Of a stretch of 37,506 nucleotides of DNA, positions 1 through 8,603 are shown piece by piece. Source of the DNA: CANJXF01 sp043775015 (GTDB lineage Bacteria > Verrucomicrobiota > Verrucomicrobiia > Limisphaerales > CANJXF01). The notes under the pieces were generated by a model. The model searched no databases. It worked only from the letters and a program-made list of their open reading frames with translations, and was not told the DNA's origin. The DNA is taken from assembly GCA_043775015.1 (NCBI GenBank), contig JAYVSV010000158.1:1-37506 (forward strand), given 5' to 3'. How positions within the stretch are numbered: the stretch's first letter is position 1; every line of letters starts with the position of its first letter. The position numbers and the translations under genes were made by a program.

Positions 1-52
1 TCCGCCGGGGCTTGGCTAAAATATCAAGCGCTCTGGGCGGAAGGACGCGCGG

Positions 53-70
53 GCGGACAGGAATGTCCGC
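53..70. repeat. short palindrome near left edge
   Basis: GCGGACA and TGTCCGC form a 7-bp inverted repeat around GGAA, in the roughly 100 bases left of the first gene. It lies about 30 bases beyond the stop of the HEAT-repeat gene, which reads leftward, so it could be a terminator stem or a dispersed REP-like unit. No T-run follows. Nothing else was recognised in bases 1-100. Confidence 0.35.
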
Positions 71-100
71 GCTCCGTCACCCACTTTTAATCACACCCGC

Positions 101-703
101 TTATTTGATGATCGTTTCGGGATCAATTTTCATAAGCGCATTTGTGACGTATTGGCGAACCCATGCCTGGTTATCCTCTTTTAATTCCCTCATCAGTTGA
201 GGGATCGCTTCTACTGCCGATGGCCCCATTTCACCAAGAGCAATAATCCAATCCCATTTCGAATGCTCACTCGTTCGAGGCATTTCTTCGAGCAAAACGG
301 GCAAGGTGGTGGCAATGTCCGAGTTGATTCTCCAAATCGCGACGGCAGTTTGCCCACGAAGATTGGAATCCTTTTCTTGAAGAGCCTTTTTGAGTTCTGG
401 AATGGCACTCATAGCGGGAGAACCTATCTTTCCCAAAGCGCTGGCTGCGGCCGCTCGAAGATAAAATAGCGAGTTCGTTTGATCGGTATTAGCCAAAACT
501 TTCGTCAGCGCTGGGACTGCATCAGAGGCATCCGCACCCATTTCTTTAAAAGCTAACGATGCAGAAAAACGAACTTTTTGCTCGTTGTCTGACAATGCTT
601 CGATCAACGCGGGAATCGCTTGATTGGCAGCCGGGAATCGTTTTCGCAACGAACTCCAAATTACTGAAACTCCTGCCACTCCGGTTCGTTCGCGAAAACC
701 CAA
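101..703 (-). CDS. HEAT-repeat protein, probably 5'-truncated
   Basis: About five HEAT-type helical repeats fill the protein from residue 28 to the end, with signatures such as AIPALIEAL, AVPALTKVL, AIPELKKAL and AIPQLMREL. Such repeats form a protein-binding solenoid; the partner cannot be told. There is no signal peptide or other domain. The frame has no ATG near its beginning: the outermost start is a TTG at 703, inside the 3' end of nagB, and other options are a GTG or a TTG further in. The first roughly 18 residues are nagB sequence read in another frame and do not look like HEAT. I infer a remnant of a longer HEAT protein whose 5' part was lost at the nagB junction. A short standalone gene using a weak start is the alternative. 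Confidence 0.6.
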   Translation of the reverse strand: MGFRERTGVAGVSVIWSSLRKRFPAANQAIPALIEALSDNEQKVRFSASLAFKEMGADASDAVPALTKVLANTDQTNSLFYLRAAAASALGKIGSPAMSAIPELKKALQEKDSNLRGQTAVAIWRINSDIATTLPVLLEEMPRTSEHSKWDWIIALGEMGPSAVEAIPQLMRELKEDNQAWVRQYVTNALMKIDPETIIK

Positions 704-1446
704 CGGTAATAATCTGTCCCCTGTAATTTCGTGGCCGCCGCTTCGTCCACGATCACGGTGCAGCGGCGATGCAGTTGCAGTACGGTCGCGGAAATCATCG
801 AGGTAATCGGGCCTTCCACCGCTTTGGCGATGATCTCAGCCTTCTCAGCGCCGGTCGCGAGCAGGATGCAGCGGCGCGCATCAAGAATCGTTCCGACGCC
901 CATCGTGATGGCGCGACGTGGCATTTGTTCCGGGCGTTCGAATAACCCCGAGTTTTGCGCGATGGTCGTTGGCGTGAGCGGTTTGACCCGGGTGCGCGAG
1001 AGCAAAGCGGAAAGCGGTTCGTTGAACCCAATGTGGCCGGAGCGCCCGATGCCCAAAAGTTGCAGGTCAATTCCGCCGAGCTTGCGAATAGTTTCTTCAT
1101 ACCATTCGCATTCGGCCTCCAGGTTTGCGGCAGCGCCGTTCGGCAAAAAAGTATTGGCCAGATCAATGTTCACGCGGCTGAACAATTGTTCGTTCATGTA
1201 ATAGCGGTAGGAATGCGGATCGGCCGGGGTGAGACCCACATATTCGTCGAGATTGAAACTTTTGCATTGAGCGAAATCGAGTTTCCCGGTGCAATGCATT
1301 TGCGCGAGCAACGCATAAACGGCTTCCATCGTGCGTCCGGTGGCGAGGCCGAGAACGAGCTGCGGTTTGGCGCGAATCTCCTTGGCCAGAATGCGCGCGA
1401 CCAACTGCGCCGCTGCTTCTTGGGTGGGCTGAATGATGACTTCCAT
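661..1446 (-). CDS. nagB: glucosamine-6-phosphate deaminase
   Basis: Cytoplasmic enzyme that converts glucosamine-6-phosphate to fructose-6-phosphate and ammonia, feeding amino sugars into glycolysis. The 261 residues match the family length (E. coli 266). The FNLDEYVGL motif carries Asp67 (E. coli Asp72), followed by GIGRSGHIGFNEP with His138 and Glu143. The position of the E. coli catalytic Asp141 is Ser136 here; many homologues have Asn at this site, so this is a variation rather than proof of inactivity. The ATG at 1446 is preferred over a TTG at 1458 because the protein then opens with MEVII, normal for the family. The C-terminus (YYRWVFANEPEW) looks complete. It is divergent from the sensor kinase across about 106 bp, with no firm promoter seen there. 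Confidence 0.9.
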   Translation of the reverse strand: MEVIIQPTQEAAAQLVARILAKEIRAKPQLVLGLATGRTMEAVYALLAQMHCTGKLDFAQCKSFNLDEYVGLTPADPHSYRYYMNEQLFSRVNIDLANTFLPNGAAANLEAECEWYEETIRKLGGIDLQLLGIGRSGHIGFNEPLSALLSRTRVKPLTPTTIAQNSGLFERPEQMPRRAITMGVGTILDARRCILLATGAEKAEIIAKAVEGPITSMISATVLQLHRRCTVIVDEAAATKLQGTDYYRWVFANEPEWQEFQ

Positions 1447-1552
1447 TTTGCGCGGCAACCTAGCAGAGTCGGCTCGACAGGCAAGCTTGGGAACACGAGC
1501 GGGTTCTTGTCTTCTGAATCAACTTGAATAAACCAATGGCCAAAAACATTCT

Positions 1553-4500
1553 GTGAATCCAAACAAGAATATTTTTTTTGCGCGACGGTGCCCGCTCAGA
1601 TTTTTTCTACGGCTCGTTGTTTTGTTTGTGATTTTTCTTAGTGGTGCTGAAAAGGGATTCGCTGTCGAAAAAACGGATCAATCACCTTTTCGCATTCGGC
1701 ATTGGACCACCGAAAATGGTCTTCCTCAGGATCGTATTTCCTGCCTCCAACAAACGCGTGATGGGTATCTTTGGATCGGCACCTGGTTTGGGCTGGTGCG
1801 CTTCGATGGAGTTAAATTCACGGTTTTCAAAGAGGAGAATAAAAGAGAGAACATTCCCGGTTTAAGAAATGGGTGCATTAACGATTTGACGGAGGACAAA
1901 GAGGGCACTTTATGGATCGCAACCAAACAGGGAATTGTTTCAAATCGAAATGGAAAGTTTCAAAACCTGAGAGGTCCGGCTGAAATCATCGACCAAAAAG
2001 TCTGGTGCGTGCGTCCGGCGAAAACGGGAGGTATCTGGTTTTCCACAGACGACTCGGTCACGCGCTATAAAGACGGCGCGTTTTCGTCCTTTGCCCTACC
2101 ACACAACGCCGGAGCCGCCCTGAATATGCTTGAATCCGATGACGGGAGTTTAAATGTTTTTTATCGGAATAGCTGGTTCAAAGTTTCGTCTGATGGAACT
2201 CGGATGGAAACGAATCGCATCAATTTAGCCGACGAAAGACTTCAGCGACATGTTGTCCGCGGCGGAGACGGCGCTGCGTTTTGGCTGGGAACAAAAGAGG
2301 GGTTGAAACGCTATGAAAACGGCCTTCTCCAGCCATCCGTTTTTCAGATGCTGGCGACCAACGAGATTAATTTTTTATTCGGCGATTCGGATCAGAGTCT
2401 CTGGGCAGGAGTCGGACGAAAAGGTCTTTTCCACTACGATGGCACGAACGCCACACTGGTTGACCTTCTCACAACCGGGATGAGGCCTTTGATAAATTGC
2501 ATGGAACGAGATCATGAAGGTAGTCTCTGGGTGGGAACGGAGCGCGGGTTGTTTCAGTTACAACGGTCCATCGTGCGCATGTATAGCGGGAACGATGGGC
2601 TACACAGTGATAACGTCTCATCTGTTTGCGAAGACAAGGACGGAACAATTTGGGCGGCGACTGATTACGGCGAAATGATGATTCGCAACGGAACCGTTGA
2701 ACTGGCGAATGAAATTGAAACAGGGACCCGCCGTCGTGGCCGATGTGTTTGGCCAAAAAGAGAAGGTGGGGTCTGGATGAGCAAAGAGCCCGGACTGGTC
2801 TTTGCGTCTTTGGACGACCACTTTTCAGCTCCGGTTGCGACAAATTTATTTTCAGACTCCCTCTATGAAGATCGTTCTGGCCGCCTCTGGGTTGGAGGCC
2901 GCCTCGGGGCCTTCGCTATTGAGGCGAACCGGTTTGATCGGCCAGTTATTTCCACAGCGGAAAATGGGGTCAAAGAGGTCTGCTCCATTCTGGAAGATCG
3001 CAACAGCACCATCTGGTTTGGGACCAAGCGGGAAGGATTGGTTGCATTGCGGGACGGCAACTATTCACGGTTCACAAAACTCAATGGACTGAGCGATGAC
3101 CAAATCTGGAATATTTATGAAGACGCGAGCGGTGCATTGTGGATCGGGACCGGTAACGGGCTGACCCGATATCGAGATGGAAAATTCTTCGCTTTCACCG
3201 TTACCCACGGTCTTCGGGAGGAGCCGATCAATTGCGTCCTGGAGGATGATTACGGTTACATCTGGTTAAGCGGTCTGAAGGGAATTTATCGAATCAAACG
3301 TGAAGATCTCGAAGCCGTCGCCTCGGGTCGTAAATCCACGTTCCAGAGCATCACGCTTGGAACGGAGGACGGTATGGAAAACGCTGAAACCAACGGCGAA
3401 AGACAACCCGCTGGATGGAAATCTCGCGACGGCCGGCTTTGGTTTCCAACCATACAAGGGCTGGCCGTAATTGATCCGAAACTCGTTGACCAGCATCATG
3501 AATTGCCGCGCGTCCTGATCGAGGGCGTCAAAGCCGATGGCAAGGTCGTTTTCGACAACGAAACGGTTTTGAACGACTTTGCAAATGTTCAAAGTTCATC
3601 CCTCGCTAAAATCTCCGCTGGCAATGGTCGCGTCCTCGAATTCACCTACTCCGCGAACACCTTTTCCAGGCCGGAGAAAACTTCGTTCCGTTATCGGCTC
3701 ACCGGAGCGGACACCGCTTGGCACGAGCAAACCAAGGAGCGCACCGTTCGCTACCTCAACCTTCGTCCAGGCAAATATCAATTCGAAGTCATCGCAGCGA
3801 ATCGGCACGGGCAGTGGAGCGAGCGACCCGCGATTTTCGCTTTTTCGCTGAAACCGCAGCTCTGGCAAACGTGGCCGTTCTACGCTGCCGGTCTGGCAGT
3901 TTTACTCGGGATGATCAGTGGCATTCATTTCAATCGACTCCGCTGGCAACGGCGGCTGTCGAAACTGGAAGAGCTGCGTGCGCTGGCTAACGAACGCGCT
4001 CGCATTGCGCGCGACCTGCACGATGACCTCGGAACTGCCCTGACCGGCTTGGCTTTGGAACTGGATGTAGCCGGCGCAGGCGAGACCCGGGCACAACCCA
4101 CCACCGACCGCCTCGCTGTCGCCGCGAAGCACGCACGAGGCCTGGCGCAGCGAATGCGCGAGGTGGTCTGGGCGATCAATCCGCGCTGCGACAACTCGAC
4201 CAGCCTCTCTGATTTTCTGGAAGAACAGGTCACGTATTTCCTTTCCAATGCCGGAATACGGGTGCGTTTGGATTTTCCGGAAAATATTCCCACCATACCC
4301 ATTGATGCAGAAACCCGGCATCAGATGGCTCTTTGCGTTCGGGAAGCGCTCAACAACATTGTCCGCCACGCCAGAGCCAGTCTAGTCAACGTGCGATTGC
4401 ATTTCTCGAACGGGATTATTCATCTCTCGATCAAAGACGACGGCTGTGGATTTGATCAGAACCAACCAGATGGAAATGGCCTCTCCAACATGCGCGCTCG

Positions 4501-4618
4501 TCTTGAAAAAATAAATGGAACCTTCGAATGCATCTCCATTCCGGGCGAAGGTTCCGAGCTGCGCTTCGCCGTGCCGACGTCAAAAAAATTTAATCCTTCG
4601 GAAAGAAAAAATAAATGA
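1553..4618 (+). CDS. sensor histidine kinase with two-component-regulator propellers
   Basis: A 1021-residue membrane kinase. An N-terminal hydrophobic signal (residues 10-35) precedes a long periplasmic sensor built of Reg_prop blades (about 50-640), with recurring motifs such as DGYLWIGT, GTLWIAT and ALWIGTGNGL. A Y_Y_Y domain (about 690-765) and one membrane helix (about 772-795) follow. The cytoplasmic part has a HisKA_3 dimerisation box, RIARDLHDDLGTALTGL, with phospho-acceptor His823, and a HATPase_c domain (REALNNIVRHA, DDGCGFD, GNGLSNMRARL). This architecture resembles the extracytoplasmic polysaccharide sensors of Bacteroidota and Verrucomicrobiota, but here the kinase is of NarX/DesK type. 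The ligand is unknown. The start is GTG, the only one giving a proper signal sequence. Its stop overlaps the next gene by 4 nt, so the pair is translationally coupled. Confidence 0.93.
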   Translation: MNPNKNIFFARRCPLRFFLRLVVLFVIFLSGAEKGFAVEKTDQSPFRIRHWTTENGLPQDRISCLQQTRDGYLWIGTWFGLVRFDGVKFTVFKEENKRENIPGLRNGCINDLTEDKEGTLWIATKQGIVSNRNGKFQNLRGPAEIIDQKVWCVRPAKTGGIWFSTDDSVTRYKDGAFSSFALPHNAGAALNMLESDDGSLNVFYRNSWFKVSSDGTRMETNRINLADERLQRHVVRGGDGAAFWLGTKEGLKRYENGLLQPSVFQMLATNEINFLFGDSDQSLWAGVGRKGLFHYDGTNATLVDLLTTGMRPLINCMERDHEGSLWVGTERGLFQLQRSIVRMYSGNDGLHSDNVSSVCEDKDGTIWAATDYGEMMIRNGTVELANEIETGTRRRGRCVWPKREGGVWMSKEPGLVFASLDDHFSAPVATNLFSDSLYEDRSGRLWVGGRLGAFAIEANRFDRPVISTAENGVKEVCSILEDRNSTIWFGTKREGLVALRDGNYSRFTKLNGLSDDQIWNIYEDASGALWIGTGNGLTRYRDGKFFAFTVTHGLREEPINCVLEDDYGYIWLSGLKGIYRIKREDLEAVASGRKSTFQSITLGTEDGMENAETNGERQPAGWKSRDGRLWFPTIQGLAVIDPKLVDQHHELPRVLIEGVKADGKVVFDNETVLNDFANVQSSSLAKISAGNGRVLEFTYSANTFSRPEKTSFRYRLTGADTAWHEQTKERTVRYLNLRPGKYQFEVIAANRHGQWSERPAIFAFSLKPQLWQTWPFYAAGLAVLLGMISGIHFNRLRWQRRLSKLEELRALANERARIARDLHDDLGTALTGLALELDVAGAGETRAQPTTDRLAVAAKHARGLAQRMREVVWAINPRCDNSTSLSDFLEEQVTYFLSNAGIRVRLDFPENIPTIPIDAETRHQMALCVREALNNIVRHARASLVNVRLHFSNGIIHLSIKDDGCGFDQNQPDGNGLSNMRARLEKINGTFECISIPGEGSELRFAVPTSKKFNPSERKNK

Positions 4619-5253
4619 ACATTCGCGTCGCCATCGTGGAAGACAATCGCTCGGTCCGAGAGAATCTTTCCGTTTTGATTAACTCCGCTCCAGAATTCTC
4701 CTGCGTCGCGAGTTGCTGCAGCGCAGAAGAAGCGTTGGCGTCCCTGCCCTCGCTGAATCCTGATGTCGTTTTGATGGACATTCATTTACCCGGCAAGAGC
4801 GGCATTGTTTGCGTGACGCGCTTAAGAGCGTTGCTCCCAAAAATCCAAATCATCATGCTCACCATTGAAGAGGACAGCGAACGCGTTTTTGAATCAATGA
4901 AGGCCGGAGCGACCGGCTATCTGGTCAAGCACGTTAGGCACCAGGAAATTCTTGAAGCGATCGCGGATGTCCACAACGGCGGCGCCCCCATGTCCAGCCA
5001 CATCGCGCGAAAAGTCGTGGTCGCCCTGCGTCAGACCGCTGACAGCGACAATCCAATTCTGCTCTTGTCTCCCAAAGAAGACCAAGTCCTGCGACTGCTC
5101 GCCAAAGGTCATCGCGCCAAAGACATCGGCGAGGAAATGGAAATCGGTATCGGCACAGTCCATACTCACGTGCGGCACATCTACGAAAAACTCCACGTCC
5201 GCTCCAGCGCCGAAGCGGTGGCCAAACTTTATTCGACAAAAAATCAGCGCTAA
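4615..5253 (+). CDS. NarL/FixJ-family response regulator
   Basis: Cytoplasmic DNA-binding partner of the kinase just upstream. The receiver domain (1-120) has acidic residues Glu9-Asp10, phospho-acceptor Asp55 (VVLMDIHLPG), switch Thr83 and Lys105. A LuxR-type helix-turn-helix (about 148-208) contains the typical SPKEDQVLRLLAKGHRAKDI and GTVHTHVRHIYEKL segments. At 212 residues it is normal for the family. The ATG lies within the ATGA overlap with the kinase stop. The targets are unknown; no sugar-use or transporter genes lie downstream to suggest a regulon. Confidence 0.95.
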   Translation: MNIRVAIVEDNRSVRENLSVLINSAPEFSCVASCCSAEEALASLPSLNPDVVLMDIHLPGKSGIVCVTRLRALLPKIQIIMLTIEEDSERVFESMKAGATGYLVKHVRHQEILEAIADVHNGGAPMSSHIARKVVVALRQTADSDNPILLLSPKEDQVLRLLAKGHRAKDIGEEMEIGIGTVHTHVRHIYEKLHVRSSAEAVAKLYSTKNQR

Positions 5254-5340
5254 ACCCGTCGATTTTCGGTTTTTTTCCCTTTTGGCGACCCTCTACATTT
5301 TTGGGGATACCGCTCCGTTATTAAAATGTTATAGTTAGTG

Positions 5341-5384
5341 CGCTTGAAGGATGAATGACACGACAGATTAAGCCTCTTCAAGCG
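5341..5384. repeat. stem-loop 1 downstream of response regulator
   Basis: CGCTTGAAG (5341-5349) and CTTCAAGCG (5376-5384) are a perfect 9-bp inverted repeat. It lies in the 260-bp gap between two convergent genes, about 90 bases beyond the response regulator stop. It could be part of a bidirectional terminator, but no T-run follows directly. Confidence 0.5.
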
Positions 5385-5394
5385 ATAAGAATTT

Positions 5395-5467
5395 CTTCGG
5401 AAGGATGTTGGGAAAAGGGTTTGGGTTTGGTTTTTTAGGGGGGCAAAAAGGGAACATCCTTCCGAAG
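5395..5467. repeat. 15-bp perfect stem with G-rich loop (possible terminator or small RNA)
   Basis: CTTCGGAAGGATGTT (5395-5409) is exactly complementary to AACATCCTTCCGAAG (5453-5467). The 43-nt interior on the plus strand contains repeated G-runs: GGG at 5410, 5417 and 5423, GG at 5429, six Gs at 5438-5443, and GGG at 5450, resembling a G-quadruplex motif. It follows stem-loop 1 by 10 bases. On the plus strand the right arm is followed by a T-rich stretch. A transcription terminator for the convergent pair is the simplest reading; a structured non-coding RNA is possible. Confidence 0.55.
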
Positions 5468-5513
5468 TTTTATTTTTCCAGGAGCAAGACCACGGGGCTC
5501 CACAACTTCCCAA

Positions 5514-6134
5514 TTACTCCAAAAGATGCGCGCGGCACTGGCGCATTTTTTCGGCTTCGATGATGGCCTGCATTCTCCGCAAATCTTCCTGAATCGTCGT
5601 GCTGATCAGAAGGTAATCAAAATTTTTCCATTGCGCGATTTCCTGCCGGGCCACGCTCAGGCGCTTTTGAATGGTGGCGTTGGAATCTTGTCCGCGCCGT
5701 TTCAATCGTTCTTCCAGTTCAGCGAACGTGGCGGTGGTCAAAAAGACACTGACCAACGCGCGTTTGATCTCGTCGTCCTCGGCAGCTTTTTCGCGGACGG
5801 TCGCCGCGCCCTGCACATCAATGTTGAGCAAGACATCTTTGCCCTGGCGCAATTTGTTGAGCACTTCGGATTTCAAAATGCCGTAGCTGTTTCCGTAAAC
5901 CGTGGCGTGCTCCAAAAAATTTCCCGCTTGCACCCGTTTCAGGAACGACCCGGCATCGAGGAAATAGTAGGCGATTCCATCCGGCTCGCCCTCGCGCGGC
6001 GCCCGCGTGGTGCAGGTGACGGCGCGGGTCATGTTCGGATGTTTTGTGAGCAATTGTTCACACAGGGTCGTCTTGCCGCCACCGGATGGCGCGGACACAA
6101 CGATCAGTAACGGGCTGGAGAGTTTGTCAGACAT
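5514..6134 (-). CDS. gmk: guanylate kinase
   Basis: Cytoplasmic enzyme that phosphorylates GMP to GDP using ATP, essential for nucleotide supply. The 206 residues match the family. The P-loop is APSGGGKTT with Lys21. The GMP-binding region has the usual TTRAPREGEPDGIAYYFLD and NFLEHATVYGNSYG segments, and a lid region follows (LKRRGQDSNATIQKRL). The start is ATG, with no strong ribosome binding site. It lies 77 bp downstream of yicC on the same strand; yicC-gmk neighbourhood is common in many bacteria and supports both calls. Confidence 0.97.
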   Translation of the reverse strand: MSDKLSSPLLIVVSAPSGGGKTTLCEQLLTKHPNMTRAVTCTTRAPREGEPDGIAYYFLDAGSFLKRVQAGNFLEHATVYGNSYGILKSEVLNKLRQGKDVLLNIDVQGAATVREKAAEDDEIKRALVSVFLTTATFAELEERLKRRGQDSNATIQKRLSVARQEIAQWKNFDYLLISTTIQEDLRRMQAIIEAEKMRQCRAHLLE

Positions 6135-6211
6135 TTTTTGAATGCAGAGCGCGAATGCTAATTTGCGAATCGTTAAAAATCATCATCAAAAAATCTCAAT
6201 TCAATGTTTTT

Positions 6212-7093
6212 TTACTCAACGTTTTGCACTTGTTCTCGAAATTTTTCCAACTCCGCTTTGAGGACGACCACTTCGCGGGAAATGACAGCGTTGTTCGCTT
6301 TGGAGCCGATGGTGTTGACTTCGCGATTCATTTCTTGCGCCAGAAAATCCAACGTGCGTCCGACCGGTTCCGGCGTTTTCAAACAATCGTCGAATTGTTG
6401 GAAATGACTTTCCAGCCGCGTCAATTCCTCTGAAATATCGGAGCGATCCGCAAAATAAACGACTTCCTTGAGCAACCGCTCGTCATCGAGGGCGGGAATT
6501 TCCAGTCCGGCATTTTTGACGCGCTGGATCAATTGGTCGCGGTAACGCTTCTGCACTTCCGGCGCATGTTTTTGAATTTGCGTGAACGCTTTGCGAATCG
6601 TGTGGATGCGCGCGGTCATGTCTTTGGCGAGATGCGCGCCTTCCCTTGATCGCATTTTCAGCAACGAGGCCAGGGCGGATTGCAATGCCTTGTTCACGGC
6701 GGCCCAAAAATCTTCCGCATCGGAAATCTCTTCTTCGGCCTGCAAAACGCCGGGGGAACGAATCAAAAGGTCGAGCGTGATTGGCTCGGAAATTTTCAGA
6801 GCCTTGGACAATTTGCTGAATTCCTTCGCGTAACTCTTTGCCAGGGCAACATTCACGCGCAGTTTGCTGGCGGAATTATTTTGCGCGGAGTGCATGGAGA
6901 CGCGGACGCTCAATCGCCCGCGCGAAACGCACTTGTTGATTTCGTCGCGGACCTGCGCTTCAAGCACTTCGAGTTCTCGCGGCAAATTAATCGAAATTTC
7001 ACTTTGCTTGCGATTCACCGAACTGAGTTCGACCGTGATTTTGAAACCGTTTTGAGCGCATTCACCGCGCCCGTAACCCGTCATAGACTTCAT
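6212..7093 (-). CDS. yicC: YicC family endoribonuclease
   Basis: 293 residues beginning MKSMTGYGRG, the hallmark N-terminus of the YicC/YloC family (E. coli 287). The C-terminal part has the conserved KEVVYFADRSDISEELTRLESH and GRTLDFLAQEMNREVNTIGSKANN blocks. E. coli YicC is reported to be an endoribonuclease acting in small-RNA turnover; the role here is assumed by family. The frame is open 18 codons further upstream to a TTG, but the ATG at 7093 gives the family start. Its promoter region is shared with the divergent gene starting at 7203. Confidence 0.93.
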   Translation of the reverse strand: MKSMTGYGRGECAQNGFKITVELSSVNRKQSEISINLPRELEVLEAQVRDEINKCVSRGRLSVRVSMHSAQNNSASKLRVNVALAKSYAKEFSKLSKALKISEPITLDLLIRSPGVLQAEEEISDAEDFWAAVNKALQSALASLLKMRSREGAHLAKDMTARIHTIRKAFTQIQKHAPEVQKRYRDQLIQRVKNAGLEIPALDDERLLKEVVYFADRSDISEELTRLESHFQQFDDCLKTPEPVGRTLDFLAQEMNREVNTIGSKANNAVISREVVVLKAELEKFREQVQNVE

Positions 7094-7140
7094 GTGCCCG
7101 CGAATATGCGTAAAGTTTGCGGGGCAATCCAATCTTTTTC

Positions 7141-7180
7141 GAGACAAACTCTTGTCTCAGGGGCACCCTTTTTCTACGAT
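7141..7180 (+). promoter_or_regulatory. sigma70-like promoter with palindrome over -35
   Basis: TTGTCT (7152-7157), 17 bases, then TACGAT (7175-7180), placed about 22 bases before the ATG at 7203. The -35 box forms the right arm of GAGACAA-ACTC-TTGTCTC (7141-7158), a 7-bp perfect inverted repeat that could be an operator. It sits between divergent yicC and the 7203 gene. The evidence is sequence match only. Confidence 0.4.
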
Positions 7181-7202
7181 CACGATTACTTCGCTCTCAG
7201 AA

Positions 7203-8603
7203 ATGAACGCGCCAAAAATATTTAATCGAGCCAGCCTTTTTGTGGGTGCGTTGTTTTTGTCGGGAGCAGTCGCCGCCTTTTTTGCGTTTCAAGAATCCTC
7301 CGGCCCAACACCCGCGCCAGTTTCGTATCTGGTCGGCGAGATGGTCAAAGAAAGTCTGGTTGCTTCGAGAAAAATCACCGTCGTTGATCACGTGGAAACC
7401 GACGTGCAGCGCGAAAACCAATCCGGAAAAGTCCCGCTGGTTTTTCGTTTCAATCCAAATGTATCCGATCAAACCGTTGGCAAACTCAGCACGGAGTTTG
7501 TCTTTGCGCGCGAAAAATTTTTGGACGCGATCGAGGCCAGTTTCAAAACGCGGACGTTGACCACGAACGATTTTAGCAAACCCCGCTTCAACACCGCGTA
7601 TAAATCACTTCTGGAAACCGCGGCCTTTCCGGTGAGCAAAGAGTTGGCAAAAGCATGGGCGCTCGGTGATGCGAAAGAGGAATACTTGAAAGAGCTGAGC
7701 CGACAATTGCGCCTGACCACGGATCAGTTCATCCGGCTTGAAACATTGCCAGCGCTACCCAAAGGCGGAGCGCCCCAACTCCGAGTCCTCTCCGCGACGG
7801 AATTGGATCCGAGTGCAGAGTTGCTCAAACAGCTAAGCCGGTTGGTTCGCCGGACCAACACGATCATGCTTTGGAAAGCTCGAAACAACTTGCTGGGGAG
7901 CTTCCCGCGTGAAGAGCGCATTGTCGCAAAATTTCTGACGAACCTTGTTACAGCGAACTGCATTTTCGATGCGACATTGACCGGAAAAATGCAGGCGGAA
8001 CGGACCAACGCGATTTGGGTCGTGCTCTCATACGATGCCGGCCAGGTGGTCGTGAAGGCCGGAGAAAAGGTCAACGCCAAAACGAAAGCAGTTCTGGACG
8101 AATTAAGAATTTTTAAGCCCTCCGTCCCCGCTCCACGGCTAAAACAAATTTTGCTTTGGGCGCTGGCCGGTTTGTGCGGCATCAGTGCGATCGCCATTGG
8201 GATTGGGTCATTCGTTCGCTCGGGCCGAAATTCTTCTGGACCCTCGAACGTTTTAGTTTTGCCGGGCCAGCAGGTGAATGACGACCTCCGGGCCAGCTTG
8301 ATTCCCCACCTCGCCCGTGGGTTGATGAATCGGTTGGTGCGCGGTTTGATCGCGCAACGGTCGGAGTTAATTCGCACGCAGGAAACCGGCACCGAACAAT
8401 TGGCTGACTTGGAGCAGCGCCTCGACCAAATCAACAATCGATTACAAACCCGCCAGGCCGTTTCCGAGTTGCGCATCGCTGAATTGGAAAAAGAACTGGC
8501 CGCCGCTGAGGAAGAAAACCGCGAGTTGATCCGCGCAAAAATCCGCGAGGCGCGGCAGAATCTGGAATGGGCGAAATCAGAGCAAGCCAGCCGCCAGCAA
8601 TAA
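7203..8603 (+). CDS. membrane protein with PgpH-like (7TMR-HDED) periplasmic domain and coiled-coil tail
   Basis: 466 residues. A membrane helix (about 9-28) is followed by a periplasmic region of nearly 290 residues ending in YDAGQVVVKAGEKVNAKTKA, then a second helix (about 315-337) and a charged cytoplasmic coiled coil (about 375-466). The YDxGxVVVKAGEKV block resembles the end of the 7TMR-HDED domain of PgpH cyclic-di-AMP phosphodiesterases. The seven-helix bundle and HD hydrolase domain of those proteins are absent, so it cannot be a PgpH enzyme. It may be a sensor or scaffold; the function is unknown. The ATG at 7203 is chosen because the signal helix follows directly; the frame is open further upstream. 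Its stop abuts the stop of the convergent TPR gene with no gap. Confidence 0.6.
   Translation: MNAPKIFNRASLFVGALFLSGAVAAFFAFQESSGPTPAPVSYLVGEMVKESLVASRKITVVDHVETDVQRENQSGKVPLVFRFNPNVSDQTVGKLSTEFVFAREKFLDAIEASFKTRTLTTNDFSKPRFNTAYKSLLETAAFPVSKELAKAWALGDAKEEYLKELSRQLRLTTDQFIRLETLPALPKGGAPQLRVLSATELDPSAELLKQLSRLVRRTNTIMLWKARNNLLGSFPREERIVAKFLTNLVTANCIFDATLTGKMQAERTNAIWVVLSYDAGQVVVKAGEKVNAKTKAVLDELRIFKPSVPAPRLKQILLWALAGLCGISAIAIGIGSFVRSGRNSSGPSNVLVLPGQQVNDDLRASLIPHLARGLMNRLVRGLIAQRSELIRTQETGTEQLADLEQRLDQINNRLQTRQAVSELRIAELEKELAAAEEENRELIRAKIREARQNLEWAKSEQASRQQ

Noticed and set aside
5250..5513. 87-codon open frame on the minus strand in the convergent gap
   Set aside because: It is made largely of the stem-loop region, has no family features, and is better explained as non-coding.
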